Shown piece by piece: positions 42,436 to 52,599 of a stretch of 56,588 bases of DNA (its first letter is position 1; each line of letters opens with the position of its first letter). Below the pieces are notes generated by a model that was not told the DNA's origin, made no database searches, and worked only from the letters and a program-made list of their open reading frames with translations. A program made the position numbers and the translations under genes. Source of the stretch: Gracilaria domingensis (Eukaryota; Rhodophyta; Florideophyceae; Gracilariales; Gracilariaceae); contig VCMS01000346.1 in assembly GCA_022539475.1 (NCBI GenBank), positions 1-56,588 of the forward strand, in the 5' to 3' direction.

Positions 42436-44348
42436 GTGGTAAGTGCGCCGCCGCATACCGTGAAGGTTAATCCTTATGGTGGAATGGTTGAGGAGATCTG
42501 GCCTCGTCTTGAGGAGCAAGCCAGAAATCTCGTGACCCTAGTGGTGAAGGACGCCACAACCAATAAAGTAGACGTTGAAGGTGGAATAGCTGGGCCCTCT
42601 TTGGATGTGGACACATTTACCCGAGTGGTAATTGACCGCGCGGTTGTGGAAGTTAGGGCAAGGTTACCGAAAATGGTGCGCGAGCACCTATGGACGGACG
42701 CCAAAATGAGATATACCGCGTGATTCAAGACCTATGGATTACCGAAGGGTACGAAGAAGGAAGACAATCGAGGGTGAACATAGTAGGCACGACGCCTCAT
42801 GAGGTCCCGAGGGGTTCGCTACAATATTCTCAGTCTTTACCAGCTGACAGTGGGGACCACAAGAGTTCGTTGGGACGTGACCGCAAGGGCTCGGCAGCAG
42901 ATGTTCCGATCGGTTACTTTTTGCCCAAATCAATTGGTATCGCTTGAAAGGGTGCCGGAGGAGGTGGTTCTGAGGGTGATTCGTCTGACTCGGATTGTGA
43001 GCGGCGAAGAAACCATAAAGGTAAGAAAAAGGAGAGCTGTCGAGGTAGGCAGAGGAAATGGGATTCGAGTTCTACTTTGTCGAGTTCAGATACCGATTCA
43101 AAGTCCACGGCGGACGACCGTAAGGGTAAGAGAAGGAGAAGGAACAAAACCAAGAGATTTAGAAGAAAATCTAAGGGAACCGGCAGGGGTAGGAAAAGAA
43201 GGAATGATTCTGATATCGAATCAGACACCGTTTCGGACCTGGAGGTAATTTAGCCGTTGAACGACCTGTTCACCAAAGCGGTTGATTACGGGACCTACAG
43301 GTTACGGAACAAGGATTCTGACTACACCGATGCCGTAGCTCAGAAAATTACTGAGCATCACAAGAAGCTCAGCTTTCAGATGGGTGATACTGTATTTACC
43401 GTTTAGGATCCCCTCGCGGTGATTGAGTTTCTGCAGAAATTCAAGATCGCCTGTGACCAGAATGGTTTTTCCGAAGGGGCTGCCATGTGGTTGTTCCAGT
43501 TCTACCTTAAAGGACAAACCTATTACCGCCTGCAGGGGCGCCTTCGAGGAAATACCCTAGTGGTTGACGACGAAGAGACGGAGATGTTGGAGAGCTACCC
43601 TGAAGTGGTTAATTTCTTGTTGGAGACATATGCGACCGATGAGGTAATACAGTAGTCCTACTCAGAGTTGCTCGCTTACCGTCAAAGGTGGGGCCAAATC
43701 GAAATAGAAATCTCAGTTGCCTTGTGGAACCTAGCCACGCGATGCGGGAACGTGATCACTACCACGAGGTTAAAGTCAATGTTCTCTGACATTGTTGACA
43801 GAGCCATTCGCTCTCAGGTACGTAATTACTTGACGACTAACCGAAAGGTTGACTACGATGCCCTTGCCAGGTACGCTCAGGGTCTGGGCGACACGCTCCG
43901 CATGGGTAAGAAACCGACTCATGGTCCTACCACAAGGGAGAAAGCGAAACAGTCCGTGATGGAAATCGAAGAGAACTCTACCACAGATTGTGGTTCTTTG
44001 ATCAGGATACCAACTGGTACTGCAATTCACTCGGTTGCTGCACTACATGGAAATTCCCGACCCTCTACGGTAGGGAAATGGTCAACCACACCAATTGGAA
44101 CTCCTCAGTCTGTCACGCCACCGACCAGGGCGGCAACACAGTCACCTGCTTCCGTCGGTACCGGTCAACGGAATGCAGCAAGTGGTTCTAATTCGTCTTA
44201 TGCGACTGCGAACCCTGAAGAACGGAAGTCTACCTCGATGGTGATGCGGAACCCTCATACAGGGGGACTTCTTTGCTGGTTTTGCCTTTCAGCTGATCAC
44301 ATGGCATATAGGTGTGACAAATTACCGCCCGCGTCTGTGTTCTGCTAA
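42436..44348 (+). pseudogene. gag: E3 gypsy gag
   Basis: It starts near 42436 (VSAPPHTVKVNPYG). After a shift, one phase from about 42945 to TAA 44348 contains a Ser/Asp-rich then Arg/Lys-rich stretch (RRRRNKTKRFRRKSKG), a capsid-like domain (AVIEFLQKFKIACDQNGFSE; SYSELLAYRQRWGQIE) and a zinc knuckle, CWFCLSADHMAYRC (C-x2-C-x4-H-x4-C). In-frame stops are TAG at 43251, about 43404 and 43653. The layout parallels E1 gag but the sequence is far diverged. No pol follows, so the element is truncated. Confidence 0.65.
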
Positions 44349-44799
44349 GTGGAATATAGTCTGTTCGCTTTGGAAACTAAGCTAGTTTTGGGGCTATTTG
44401 GGGCGCGCGAGGGGGTAGCAGAGGCTGGCACTCAAAAAATTAAGAAATTTTGGAATATTAAATTCCATTTCGCGCAGTTTAGTTCTTGGGTCCCCTAGTT
44501 TTTGTAGAGGTTCTACTTCGCCGCACCACCCCATTCACTCTTTTCCGCGACCCTCTCTCAAAACTGCACTCGTGCTAGTTTGCGTTTCCATTTTCTCCCA
44601 TGTTGCAATGCCAATCGCAACTCATCCCACCTCAATCATCCAATCAGTTCTTCCCAGTCCACACCACCCCCGCTATTTACCCATTTCTCGCCCATCACGC
44701 GTTCCCATCCTCTCTCTCCGTCTCCGCAAACGTCATTTTGTAGAAGTCAGGTGGACAACCCTCCCCCTTCTCGTATACCCGCCTCGCCCCAAAACGGCT
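44349..44799. other. Spacer, pyrimidine-rich on plus strand from 44570
   Basis: No gene. The C/T-rich skew continues into the coiled-coil gene on the minus strand. Confidence 0.5.
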
Positions 44800-45729
44800 T
44801 CAAATCCCTCCCATCCTTCTCTCCTCCTGTCCCGTCAGAATCCCCTTCGCAGTCGGCGCTACCTCCGCCGCACTCCTAAACCCAGTCACCACCGGAGCTC
44901 CTACTCCCTCCCGCGGCACCTCCTCCACCACCTTCTTCATCTCCTTACGCCTCTTCTTCAGACGGCTCTTCCCATCCCCAACCCCACCACCCTTTGTCTT
45001 CGGTGTCACAGGAGACCCCTTCTGCACCGCCACCCTTCCCACACTTCCCTTCTCCGTCTTTCCCTCCACACCTCCTTTCACCGTCTCCTCTTCCACCAAT
45101 CTTTGCCTCTTGCACAGCTCCTTCACCTCCTTCTCCAGCACGTCCAACCTCTCGTTCAGAACCCTATTCTCCTCCCGCAACTCTCCAACCTCCCTTCCCG
45201 CACACTCCACTATCCCATACACATGATTTCTCATCTCCACTCCCAATACCGACAACGAATTCCGCAGGCTCGAAATCGCCTCAACCGAAACACCACTACC
45301 ACCCCCACTCAGCACCACACCGCCCATTTCCGTTACAATCTCCACAATTCCATCGTCCAGTTGCTCCTTCATCACCAACCCCAACATCCCCACCCTCGCC
45401 TTCATCTCCCCCACAAACCGCATCTCCCTGTCACCCTCTCCGCCCCCACTCTCTATCTGGTCTCCAACCTCTAACTGACTCAGATGCACCGCACCCCTTC
45501 TCTCCATTGCGACCCCCTCCACCTCCAATTCTACCCCCTTCTCCACCTCATCACCATCCCCTCTCCTCGCCTCACACTTCTTTCCTTCATCGGCCACTTC
45601 CTTCTTCTGCGACATCCGACCAGCCGCCGTAATCACGTCCTCTTCCCGCTTTGGTGACGGCGTCTGCGGTACCTCCTCCCCCTCCAACAGCGCCAACAGC
45701 TCCTCATCCTTCACGTATCCGTTCGACAT
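44800..45729 (-). CDS. Hypothetical coiled-coil protein
   Basis: The intact frame starts at ATG 45729 (MSNGYVKDEELLALLEGEE) and has 309 codons. An in-frame upstream start at 45825 is possible but less likely. Composition is Glu/Gly/Val/Lys-rich. A coiled coil is visible at residues about 175-220 (VGELREENRVLNERLDVLEK), followed by a basic region (KSRLKKRRKEMKK) near 265. No enzyme motif is seen. Strong purine bias on the coding strand makes the opposite strand open as well, but those proline-rich frames have no domain. It may be a host structural protein or an accessory protein of a retroelement. Confidence 0.5.
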   Translation of the reverse strand: MSNGYVKDEELLALLEGEEVPQTPSPKREEDVITAAGRMSQKKEVADEGKKCEARRGDGDEVEKGVELEVEGVAMERRGAVHLSQLEVGDQIESGGGEGDREMRFVGEMKARVGMLGLVMKEQLDDGIVEIVTEMGGVVLSGGGSGVSVEAISSLRNSLSVLGVEMRNHVYGIVECAGREVGELREENRVLNERLDVLEKEVKELCKRQRLVEEETVKGGVEGKTEKGSVGRVAVQKGSPVTPKTKGGGVGDGKSRLKKRRKEMKKVVEEVPREGVGAPVVTGFRSAAEVAPTAKGILTGQEERRMGGI

Positions 45730-46362
45730 CTTCAGAAAAAGAAGTAGTAGTTGGATCGAAGTTTCCGCTGCGATACAGTGCAATCGAGCTGAACTGTGCT
45801 GTCCACCCCCACTGTCCAACCACACGGGCTATATCCAGCACCATGATTGTCCCTGTTTCCCTCATCCCATTTCCCGCCAAAACATCTACTGTACACCTCC
45901 GCACCTTCCAATATTTAAGCGCCATCTATCTGTCCCCTCTTCACATAGTCCCCACCCACCTCGCCTCGACCGGCGATATTTTTCTCTTCCACCATAACCT
46001 CACTCGATGGTTATAGCAACACAGGAAGATATTGCCAGTGGAGGCAAGCTAGGGACTAGTGATTGTACTTAGAGTTGCTCACCCTCTGTCTCGACTGGGG
46101 GCATGTTCTTCTTCCGTCACATCCTTTGTGGGTTGTGACAAAAAAAGAATATGTCACCACTCGACACCGGATGGGTAACAATGGTAGCACGTAGAGTAGT
46201 TCATCCTCCCTCTCAGCGTCCACTGGGGATATATTTATGTTCTCTCACATCCTTTCCCGGTTGTGATACAAGAGAAATACATCTCTAATGGAGACGGAGA
46301 ATATAGTCGTGATAACACGTAAAGGTAACAATGTAATAAACAATAATTTTATGCTACTATCT
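45730..46362. repeat. Spacer with imperfect tandem duplication (46070-46320)
   Basis: About 46072-46190 and 46196-46320 share TCCT/CTCT lead-ins, ACTGGGG, TCACATCCTTT and GGTTGTGA. No gene is seen. Confidence 0.6.
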
Positions 46363-46683
46363 CTAACCAACCTTTCGAAAACCAGCTATGACATGAGCTG
46401 GGTTACTCGAGCCAAAGATGGCAGATCCTGCAACTGAAATGTTTGCACCGGCCTTCACTACTCCTTTCACAGTACTCAGTCCAATACCTCCCTCCACCTG
46501 TATCTTTATTCTTGGGTACAACTCCCTTGCATGTCGCACCTTGTCAAGAACATCCTCCATAAACGCCTGTCCTCCAAACCCTGGCTCCACCGTCATCAAC
46601 AATAACATGTCTACAACTCCTTCCTTCATAAGTGCTTCTACGACCTTTATAGACGTATTCGGGCGCAATCCAACTCCATCCTT
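46363..46683 (-). pseudogene. Ribulose-phosphate 3-epimerase, C-terminal part
   Basis: The reading phase contains MTVEPGFGGQAFM (family: V-x-P-G-F-G-G-Q) and IQVEGGIGLSTV (family: V-D-G-G-I), plus AGSAIFGS near the end. These belong to the (beta/alpha)8 epimerase of the pentose phosphate pathway and Calvin cycle. Only about 105 of the usual 220 residues are present. Directly upstream, CATAACTAAAAG looks like a branch point and 3' splice site, so the missing part could be in an upstream exon. Yet 400 bases of upstream DNA to the next gene show no matching exon apart from a short MKGAILAS that could be a chance match. A truncated pseudogene is as likely. Confidence 0.65.
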
Positions 46684-47080
46684 TTAGTTATGGCAATCCA
46701 AGTGAAGCTATAGAACCCGTTCACGTCATTTATGAAGCCAAAATGGCTCCTTTCATCCTGTATTCAAGCTCCCCGTAACTCGTACTTTACAACTACTTTA
46801 CAACTCAGGTTCGAAATCAGTTTCATTCATTGCACACTTTCTACTCTTCCACCTACCTTTCATAAAACATCATCACACTTTGTGGCTTGTCGTCTCATAC
46901 AAGCCCTATCATTCATTCAGTACAATCACATATCATACATTTCGCTCACTTTCACAAAGTGAACCATGTTCCCGTTCTGCGCTTCCCAACCGTTTTTACT
47001 TAAGTATCACTCTTTACCCCAGCAGTTCTCCGCCCTATTTTCCATTTCTATCGTCACACAAAAACATTCGAACACTTGCA
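46684..47080. other. Divergent intergenic region
   Basis: AT-leaning DNA between the epimerase fragment and the reductase gene. No further exon is recognised. Confidence 0.5.
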
Positions 47081-47983
47081 ATGAACTCCCAGTCCGACAT
47101 GCCTCCCACTCCGCCTCCGAGTCCCAGATACTCTGACGTCCGTCAGGCCTCATCTTCCGCCCGAAGGACTCGAGCCGTTATTGTTGGAAGGGGGTGTATA
47201 GGTACCATGCTGGCGAACGAAGAAGATACGGTCATTTCCGCACACGAATTCTGCAGCATGGCTGCTACCTCTCATCTTTCTGATGTACCGATACTAGTTT
47301 GTGAAAGAACGAACACCCTGGAGACCGTAATTCAGGCTTGCCCTTATTCGCTCAGAGAGAATCTCGTTTTCTTCCAGAATGGAGACATCATACCATTGCT
47401 TTCGAAGCTCGGTGTGGACAAATGTTCAAAAGTTGTCCTATACGTTGGTGTCCCCTCAAGAAACGCAGCTCCGCAGGATGGTGTCACTCCTCAAAGTCCG
47501 AATGATCTCACTGTCGCAACAGGAAAGTGGGTCTCCAACGTTGCAGACAGGTTTAGGTCTATGGGTCTCACTTGCGGGGTTGTCGACGAAGACACATTTC
47601 TCGTAAGCTATTATAAGAAGCTCGTGTGGCTATCAGCGTTCAACATCGTCGGGGCCTCAAGAGGTTTCATTCCTATGGACGTAGTCGCTACGGAGTGCAG
47701 TACGGTTGTGCTCACAATAATGAAAGAGCTGTTGAAGATAGTTTCGCTTAAGACAGGTACTACTTTCAACCTGGAAGAGACCGTTGGGCGACTTCTTGCA
47801 TATGGGAAAACTCTCGTTGGCTTCCCTACTTCTTTCTCCGACTTTCAGTTTAGGAACGCGTACTTCTACGACTTTTCCCGCCAAGAAAGAAACATTGTAG
47901 GCGGTGACCCCGCTCCTTTTCATACAAACTACGTCAACTTTGTTAAGGAAAAGTTATCCCCCTCCCCATTCCCCCAGCTTTGA
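47081..47983 (+). CDS. Ketopantoate reductase (ApbA/PanE)-like protein
   Basis: ATG 47081 (TGCAATGAA context) begins a 300-codon intact frame. A Pro/Ser-rich tail (residues 1-30) precedes a Rossmann-type glycine motif G36-R-G-C-I-G41. VFFQNGD corresponds to the family's QNG motif. YYKKLVWLSAFNIVGA corresponds to the catalytic Lys helix (K-L-x-x-N-x-x-I-N). The C-terminal helical domain includes the FPTSFSDFQF stretch. Family members reduce ketopantoate in coenzyme A synthesis or act on related 2-oxo acids with NADPH. The strand order is poorly conserved, so substrate and activity are uncertain. Confidence 0.7.
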   Translation: MNSQSDMPPTPPPSPRYSDVRQASSSARRTRAVIVGRGCIGTMLANEEDTVISAHEFCSMAATSHLSDVPILVCERTNTLETVIQACPYSLRENLVFFQNGDIIPLLSKLGVDKCSKVVLYVGVPSRNAAPQDGVTPQSPNDLTVATGKWVSNVADRFRSMGLTCGVVDEDTFLVSYYKKLVWLSAFNIVGASRGFIPMDVVATECSTVVLTIMKELLKIVSLKTGTTFNLEETVGRLLAYGKTLVGFPTSFSDFQFRNAYFYDFSRQERNIVGGDPAPFHTNYVNFVKEKLSPSPFPQL

Positions 47984-48610
47984 GGTTAGAACACATGACT
48001 TTTCGGTGTTGTAAACCTTTTAGAGATAGTTAAACATAAAAGTTACTTTATCGAAATGACCTGTTCCTATTACATTACTTATATTGTTCGTCCTTCTGTG
48101 GTTCAAATATGCCCCTTTAAATCCTACATCCGTTATCACTAATACTTCGCTAAGATTTTGCTAGATAGAAAATGGTCATTCCATATCATTAAAGTGCACG
48201 ATACTAGTAACGAAACAAGTACAAAAATTGTGATATTTCTGAAGAACTAAGCGTTTGCATTACTTGGGGCACCCGTATAAAGTAAGGTAAACCTTTTATG
48301 GGTTTCAACCCATAATGGAGGTTGTTTTACTCTTCTTGATTTCTAAGCTCATGTTAAAGATATTCACAGTTTTCTTTACCCACTTGAACCCGTACATATA
48401 ATTTATGACTAAATCATTCTTTCTTTACTTCAAATCGATGCAAAAACTTCTCCTCCTAGTAACGTTTTAAAACAGTACTACAATACCCGTATATGGTCGT
48501 TCTTAGACTCTTTTTATACTACGAAACACCTTGTGAATCTCAATCACATCCTTCTCATTCGTATACCCACACCCATTTGCAAAACGAACCCTTTCGAAAG
48601 CTTTCAAAAC
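47984..48610. other. AT-rich intergenic region
   Basis: No gene. AT-rich, contains promoter-like TTTTTATACT at about 48510. Confidence 0.5.
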
Positions 48611-49483
48611 ATGTATAACTCAGAAGTTAGAGCCCAAGAAGTAACTTCTCAGCAGCTGGCTAACGAAATATTCGAAAATGGCTACGCCGTGATTAGTGAT
48701 GTTGACGGTATTCTGAAAAGAGCTGGGGAGAACATTCCTGCCGAAACAGTCAAATGCATGAAGTACATCAACGCACGCGTTGGTTTCGGAATTGCTACTG
48801 GGCGAGATATAGAGGATGCCGAGAGTTTCATGGAGCACCTGGGTGGCTACACTTTTGGCATCTCTGGAAACCAAGGCGCACGGGTGAGATTATCCAATGG
48901 TACCGAAATTGATCAGGACCTTGACAGGGAAGGCTACGAAAGATGTGCAGCCGAACTTGAGAGACTCGCACTCTCCTTAAATGAATCGCACGGACTTCAC
49001 GAAGAGCGTCAACAAGCAGTGGTGAGCACTAGAAAAGACAGTGGACTCCCTAACTTCACGTACAATGGACTGTCGAAGTGGAAAACAGAAGCTAACTCCG
49101 GTATTTCAAAAGTGTTGACATCCTTTCCGAACCTGGTTGCGTACCCTCAAGATGAAAACTGTGACATAGGGGACATTCGTTTCACGAAAAATAGTGGGGC
49201 GCTAGCCTTGGTTGAAAACGACCCCCAGTTCGACACACATTTAATCGTTGCTTTCGGGAATGCTTCCAATGATGGCCCTCTATATGAAATGGCAACCCTG
49301 GCAGTTCATGTGAAGGGAGAAGACCATCCAGCAGCGTTAACATATCTTGTTGATGGGGTGGAGGACGTGCATGAGACCATCAGAAGGGTGGCAGAACTGT
49401 ACGGGTACAGAAAATGCAAGTGTCAATGGTTTAGAAATGCTCTTGGAATTTGTTTCAAGTGCTACGATGCCTTTAATACTTAG
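48611..49483 (+). CDS. HAD-superfamily hydrolase (subclass IIB-like)
   Basis: ATG 48611 starts a 290-codon intact frame; an upstream GTG in phase is less likely. Motif I is D30-V-D32-G (VISDVDGIL), supplying the nucleophile and acid/base aspartates. Motif II is GIATGRD. Motif IV is FGNASNDGPLYEMA, close to the G-D-x-x-N-D-x-x-M of Cof-type and trehalose-6-phosphatase-like HADs, but with Asn in place of the first Asp. The end is Cys-rich (KCKCQWF, CFKCYD). It is probably a phosphatase for a small phosphorylated compound. It is convergent with, and paralogous to, the next gene; their ends are 52 bases apart. Confidence 0.75.
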   Translation: MYNSEVRAQEVTSQQLANEIFENGYAVISDVDGILKRAGENIPAETVKCMKYINARVGFGIATGRDIEDAESFMEHLGGYTFGISGNQGARVRLSNGTEIDQDLDREGYERCAAELERLALSLNESHGLHEERQQAVVSTRKDSGLPNFTYNGLSKWKTEANSGISKVLTSFPNLVAYPQDENCDIGDIRFTKNSGALALVENDPQFDTHLIVAFGNASNDGPLYEMATLAVHVKGEDHPAALTYLVDGVEDVHETIRRVAELYGYRKCKCQWFRNALGICFKCYDAFNT

Positions 49484-49535
49484 CTATGATATGAGATCTC
49501 AGTAATAAAAGTGTCGTATATATCTCAATACCCTT

Positions 49536-50447
49536 TTATGAATCATGGTGGTTTTTATCGTGCTGCTTTTCCTCGTAGCCGTACAACAGAGCCACCAACA
49601 TAATTGTCGAATGTACATCCTCCACGTTTTCGAACAGGTTGTGTACTCCACCCGGGATACAATCTTCTTTGACGTGAACGCCATACACGCCTACTTCATG
49701 CAAAGGCCCGTCGCTCAAAGCACTTCCGAACGTCACGACGTCATCCGTATCAATAAATCTCGGTTCATTATCCACAAGATTTTCTCCTCCGCTTCCTTTT
49801 GTGTATCGCTTGTCCACAATTTCGCAACTTTTATCGCCGGGATAGATAACAAACGCATCCATCTTCTGCAACAGGTCCCCAATAGCAGAATCCACTTCTT
49901 CTTTCCACTGCCACAGTTTGTTATACACGAAATTGGGAAGGCCACTATCACTTCTGGTCTCCACGAACCCCTTCTCATCATCATTCACAATACCATGCCT
50001 CCTATTCAAATCCCTTGCCAGGAACAGTAGTCCGTCAACAGTGTGGTCAAGGGTGTGATCATTGAATGCACCCTTAATTTTCCTCTCGTCAGAGAAACGC
50101 AGGAAAGCTCCATGATTCGCCGAGACACCAAGCTTATAGTCTCCGAGTCCTTCCATATTCCCCTCCACGTCGCCCACATCGCCCCCTGTGACAAGTCCGA
50201 AACCAACACGTTCGTCAATGAACTTCATACACTTCACAACTTCTTCTGGAATTGACTCTCCTTCTCTTCTCAACGTTCCATCAACGGAACTTAATATACC
50301 GTAACCATTGGCATATATGAACTTAGACAAGGTATTTGGTGAAATTTCCGCCAAGTCTCTCTGTTCCTCTGCCATTTTTCCTGATACAGTCACCATACTG
50401 CCACAAGTACCGCATAGACAGGAACTGTATAGACTTCTCAGTTTCAT
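49536..50447 (-). CDS. HAD-like paralogue lacking the nucleophile (probable pseudoenzyme)
   Basis: ATG 50447 starts a 303-codon intact frame. It aligns throughout with the neighbour at 48611-49483 (KCMKFIDERVGFG, RSDSGLPNFVYN, DGPLHEVGVYGVHVKE). Motif I reads S54-V-D56-G-T, so the nucleophilic Asp is replaced by Ser. Motif II is VTGGD and motif IV is GSALSDGP, with further acidic losses. The frame is free of stops, so loss of activity has not been followed by decay. This suggests a retained regulatory or binding role. The N-terminus is Cys-rich (CLCGTCG). The two genes form an inverted duplicate. Confidence 0.75.
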   Translation of the reverse strand: MKLRSLYSSCLCGTCGSMVTVSGKMAEEQRDLAEISPNTLSKFIYANGYGILSSVDGTLRREGESIPEEVVKCMKFIDERVGFGLVTGGDVGDVEGNMEGLGDYKLGVSANHGAFLRFSDERKIKGAFNDHTLDHTVDGLLFLARDLNRRHGIVNDDEKGFVETRSDSGLPNFVYNKLWQWKEEVDSAIGDLLQKMDAFVIYPGDKSCEIVDKRYTKGSGGENLVDNEPRFIDTDDVVTFGSALSDGPLHEVGVYGVHVKEDCIPGGVHNLFENVEDVHSTIMLVALLYGYEEKQHDKNHHDS

Positions 50448-50711
50448 ACTTCTCTTAAAAGCAACCTTAAGTGCAGTTTCAGAAATGTTAGGACGCTACA
50501 TGTTCAATTGCGAATTGACTGGTGCCACCAATGATGTTAACGATACCGAGCATTTGGCATGTTGCAATTAGACGCAACTGGACCAAAGACGTTTGACATT
50601 TGTTCAATTACCAGCCTGCCGCACCTTTTCTATGTTCATATGTATAGCCTTGTAATAGTATACTACTCTTAATACTCGCAAGACACACATAATTTACTAA
50701 TCATCTCATTC
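50448..50711. other. Spacer between the HAD gene and the right module copy
   Basis: No gene. The left boundary of the module copy must lie within or near this stretch, because the left copy is cut by the window edge. Confidence 0.5.
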
Positions 50712-52382
50712 TCATCCACTTCGAGGCGCTCGCAGCCTCATTATTGGCAAATCGTCATCACTACTACTCTCGAGCACTTCGGTTCTACCGGCGTCCGCTT
50801 CCACACCAATCTCCACGACCACTTGGTCTTCGTCCATGTCAACCGCCCCACCCTCCTTATCGGACAACAGTTCATCCTCCGCCTCCTCCTCCTCGTCACC
50901 ATTGACAAACGTGGGTCGGAAATCCCGCACCCGATGAACAGCATCAGGTAGTGCGTAGCCCTCTGGTACCATGTACATGTGGTATCTAACCAGCAAATCC
51001 ATAGACTCGGGCCTATCCACCTTGTCCTTCCCACTTGCTCCAGCATGTGTCACATCACCACGGCCCACGAATACAGAGTACGGTGGGATGATTATCTTCT
51101 TCGCTGGATACACCTCCGACATCACTCGCAACTGTTGGTTGTTCATCCCCACCAGTTGATGGCTTCCAGCGCTCACCCAGAGAGGAAAGCCCTCTTTCCC
51201 AGAGGCCATTACAAAGTATCCGGGGTTGCCAGTATTCATTGTTTCCTTCGTAACCAGACCACTGAAGTCGGTGTGCAGCGTCTGGCGCTTGCACTTTCTC
51301 GTCGTCCCCAGAAATCGACCACCAGTTTTCGGAGTGTACATCTTCACAGCTTCCCTTTCATTGTCCCATAGTCCCAAAGCCGCAGCAATTGTACCCATTC
51401 GAACATCAAGTAAAGCACGCGACCTTACAACCCACCTGAGCTCCTCATTATCCTCCGGCTTCTCCACCGTACCCCAACGTGTCGACATCACTCTCCCCTC
51501 AAATGGTCCATCGCTACCGTCCTTCCATCCTTCATCATCGTTGATTATTTGAACAAACGACTTCTGTTCCTCCCTTTCCGTATATCCGGCATCGCTCCAT
51601 ACTCATTCTCGAAGAAGTCCACCAACTTCCCCGACACATCTCCGAACTCCCGAACTTCTTCCAACTCCTCCCATTTAGGGACACCATTATCCGTCGCAAA
51701 CCATCAAGCACGCAATATCCATTCTGCCTTAGCTCAGCTTGCATTCGGGCGAAGAACATTTGCCCAAATTCGTCATGCTCCTTCGCAGCAACCCACAGCA
51801 CCTCTTCATCATCCATACCTGTCGGTCGAGTACGAGGATACTGCATACCAAATGTCTCCGCCCGTAGGCGATGTTCAGCCCTTGCAGCGTGCCAAAAACA
51901 AGATGGTGTACATCTCTGAGATTCGAGACACTTAGCAGCTCCGACCTATGTCCCTTCGGCAAGTGAATGACTCTGAGCCAGGGGTCCTTGTGCTCAATTA
52001 CGTTCTTCCCTTGCCATTCCTGCGGTCTCAGCCTGGCATACCCGCACCATGATGGGTTCGGTGGGCCATCATATGGGTCACCTCGAACAAGTCCGTGCTC
52101 CTCAGATTCCGGAAGAGCTGTAGGTAACTCGTCATCAAATGACCCCCCACCTGTCTCTTGCTGATCGTCTGGCGCAGCATCTTTCTCGACGGTGACAACC
52201 CGTGGAACTGTCACAGAAAGAAGCTCATCGTCATCCACAAATGCAGAACTGCCTGCGTTCTCTGCATTCGCTCCCTCTCCCAATGCCACGAACTGAACCT
52301 TCATCGACCTTCCTCTCAGCACATGTTCATTTAGTTGAGACATCAGGTCATCCGGTGTCATGCTGTTCAGAGTAGATCTCAT
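50712..52382 (-). pseudogene. Dioxygenase-like gene, right copy (with its natural end)
   Basis: This copy supplies the C-terminus missing at the left edge. After RYHMYMVPEGYALPDAVHRV it continues through an acidic tail to a stop at 50712. The HxD...H...R motif is intact (LHTDFSG, DVTHAGA). The frame is broken three times relative to the left copy, by single-base losses near 51573, 51701 and 51895. All are in the body of the gene and may be consensus errors. The provisional start is the ATG at 52382, equivalent to 1532. Confidence 0.65.
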
Positions 52383-52599
52383 CTGTTGTGTGAAAGTCTT
52401 TCTCCGTTTCTTCCTCGGCGGAGCCCGCTGTTCTTCTTCAGAGCTATCCAGAACTTCTATGGCACCTCGATTTCGGCCGTGCTCAATTTCCCTATAACTC
52501 ACCTGCGCCCGTTCTCGTGCACTTCTTCGCGGCTCCCTTCTTCACTGGCAGATGTTGCAGCAGCAGCAGCGGGAGTCCTCCTCTTCGTCACGGACTGCT

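Noticed and set aside
44994..45632. A proline/serine-rich plus-strand protein
   Set aside because: It is the shadow of the Glu/Gly/Lys-rich coiled-coil frame in a pyrimidine-rich strand.
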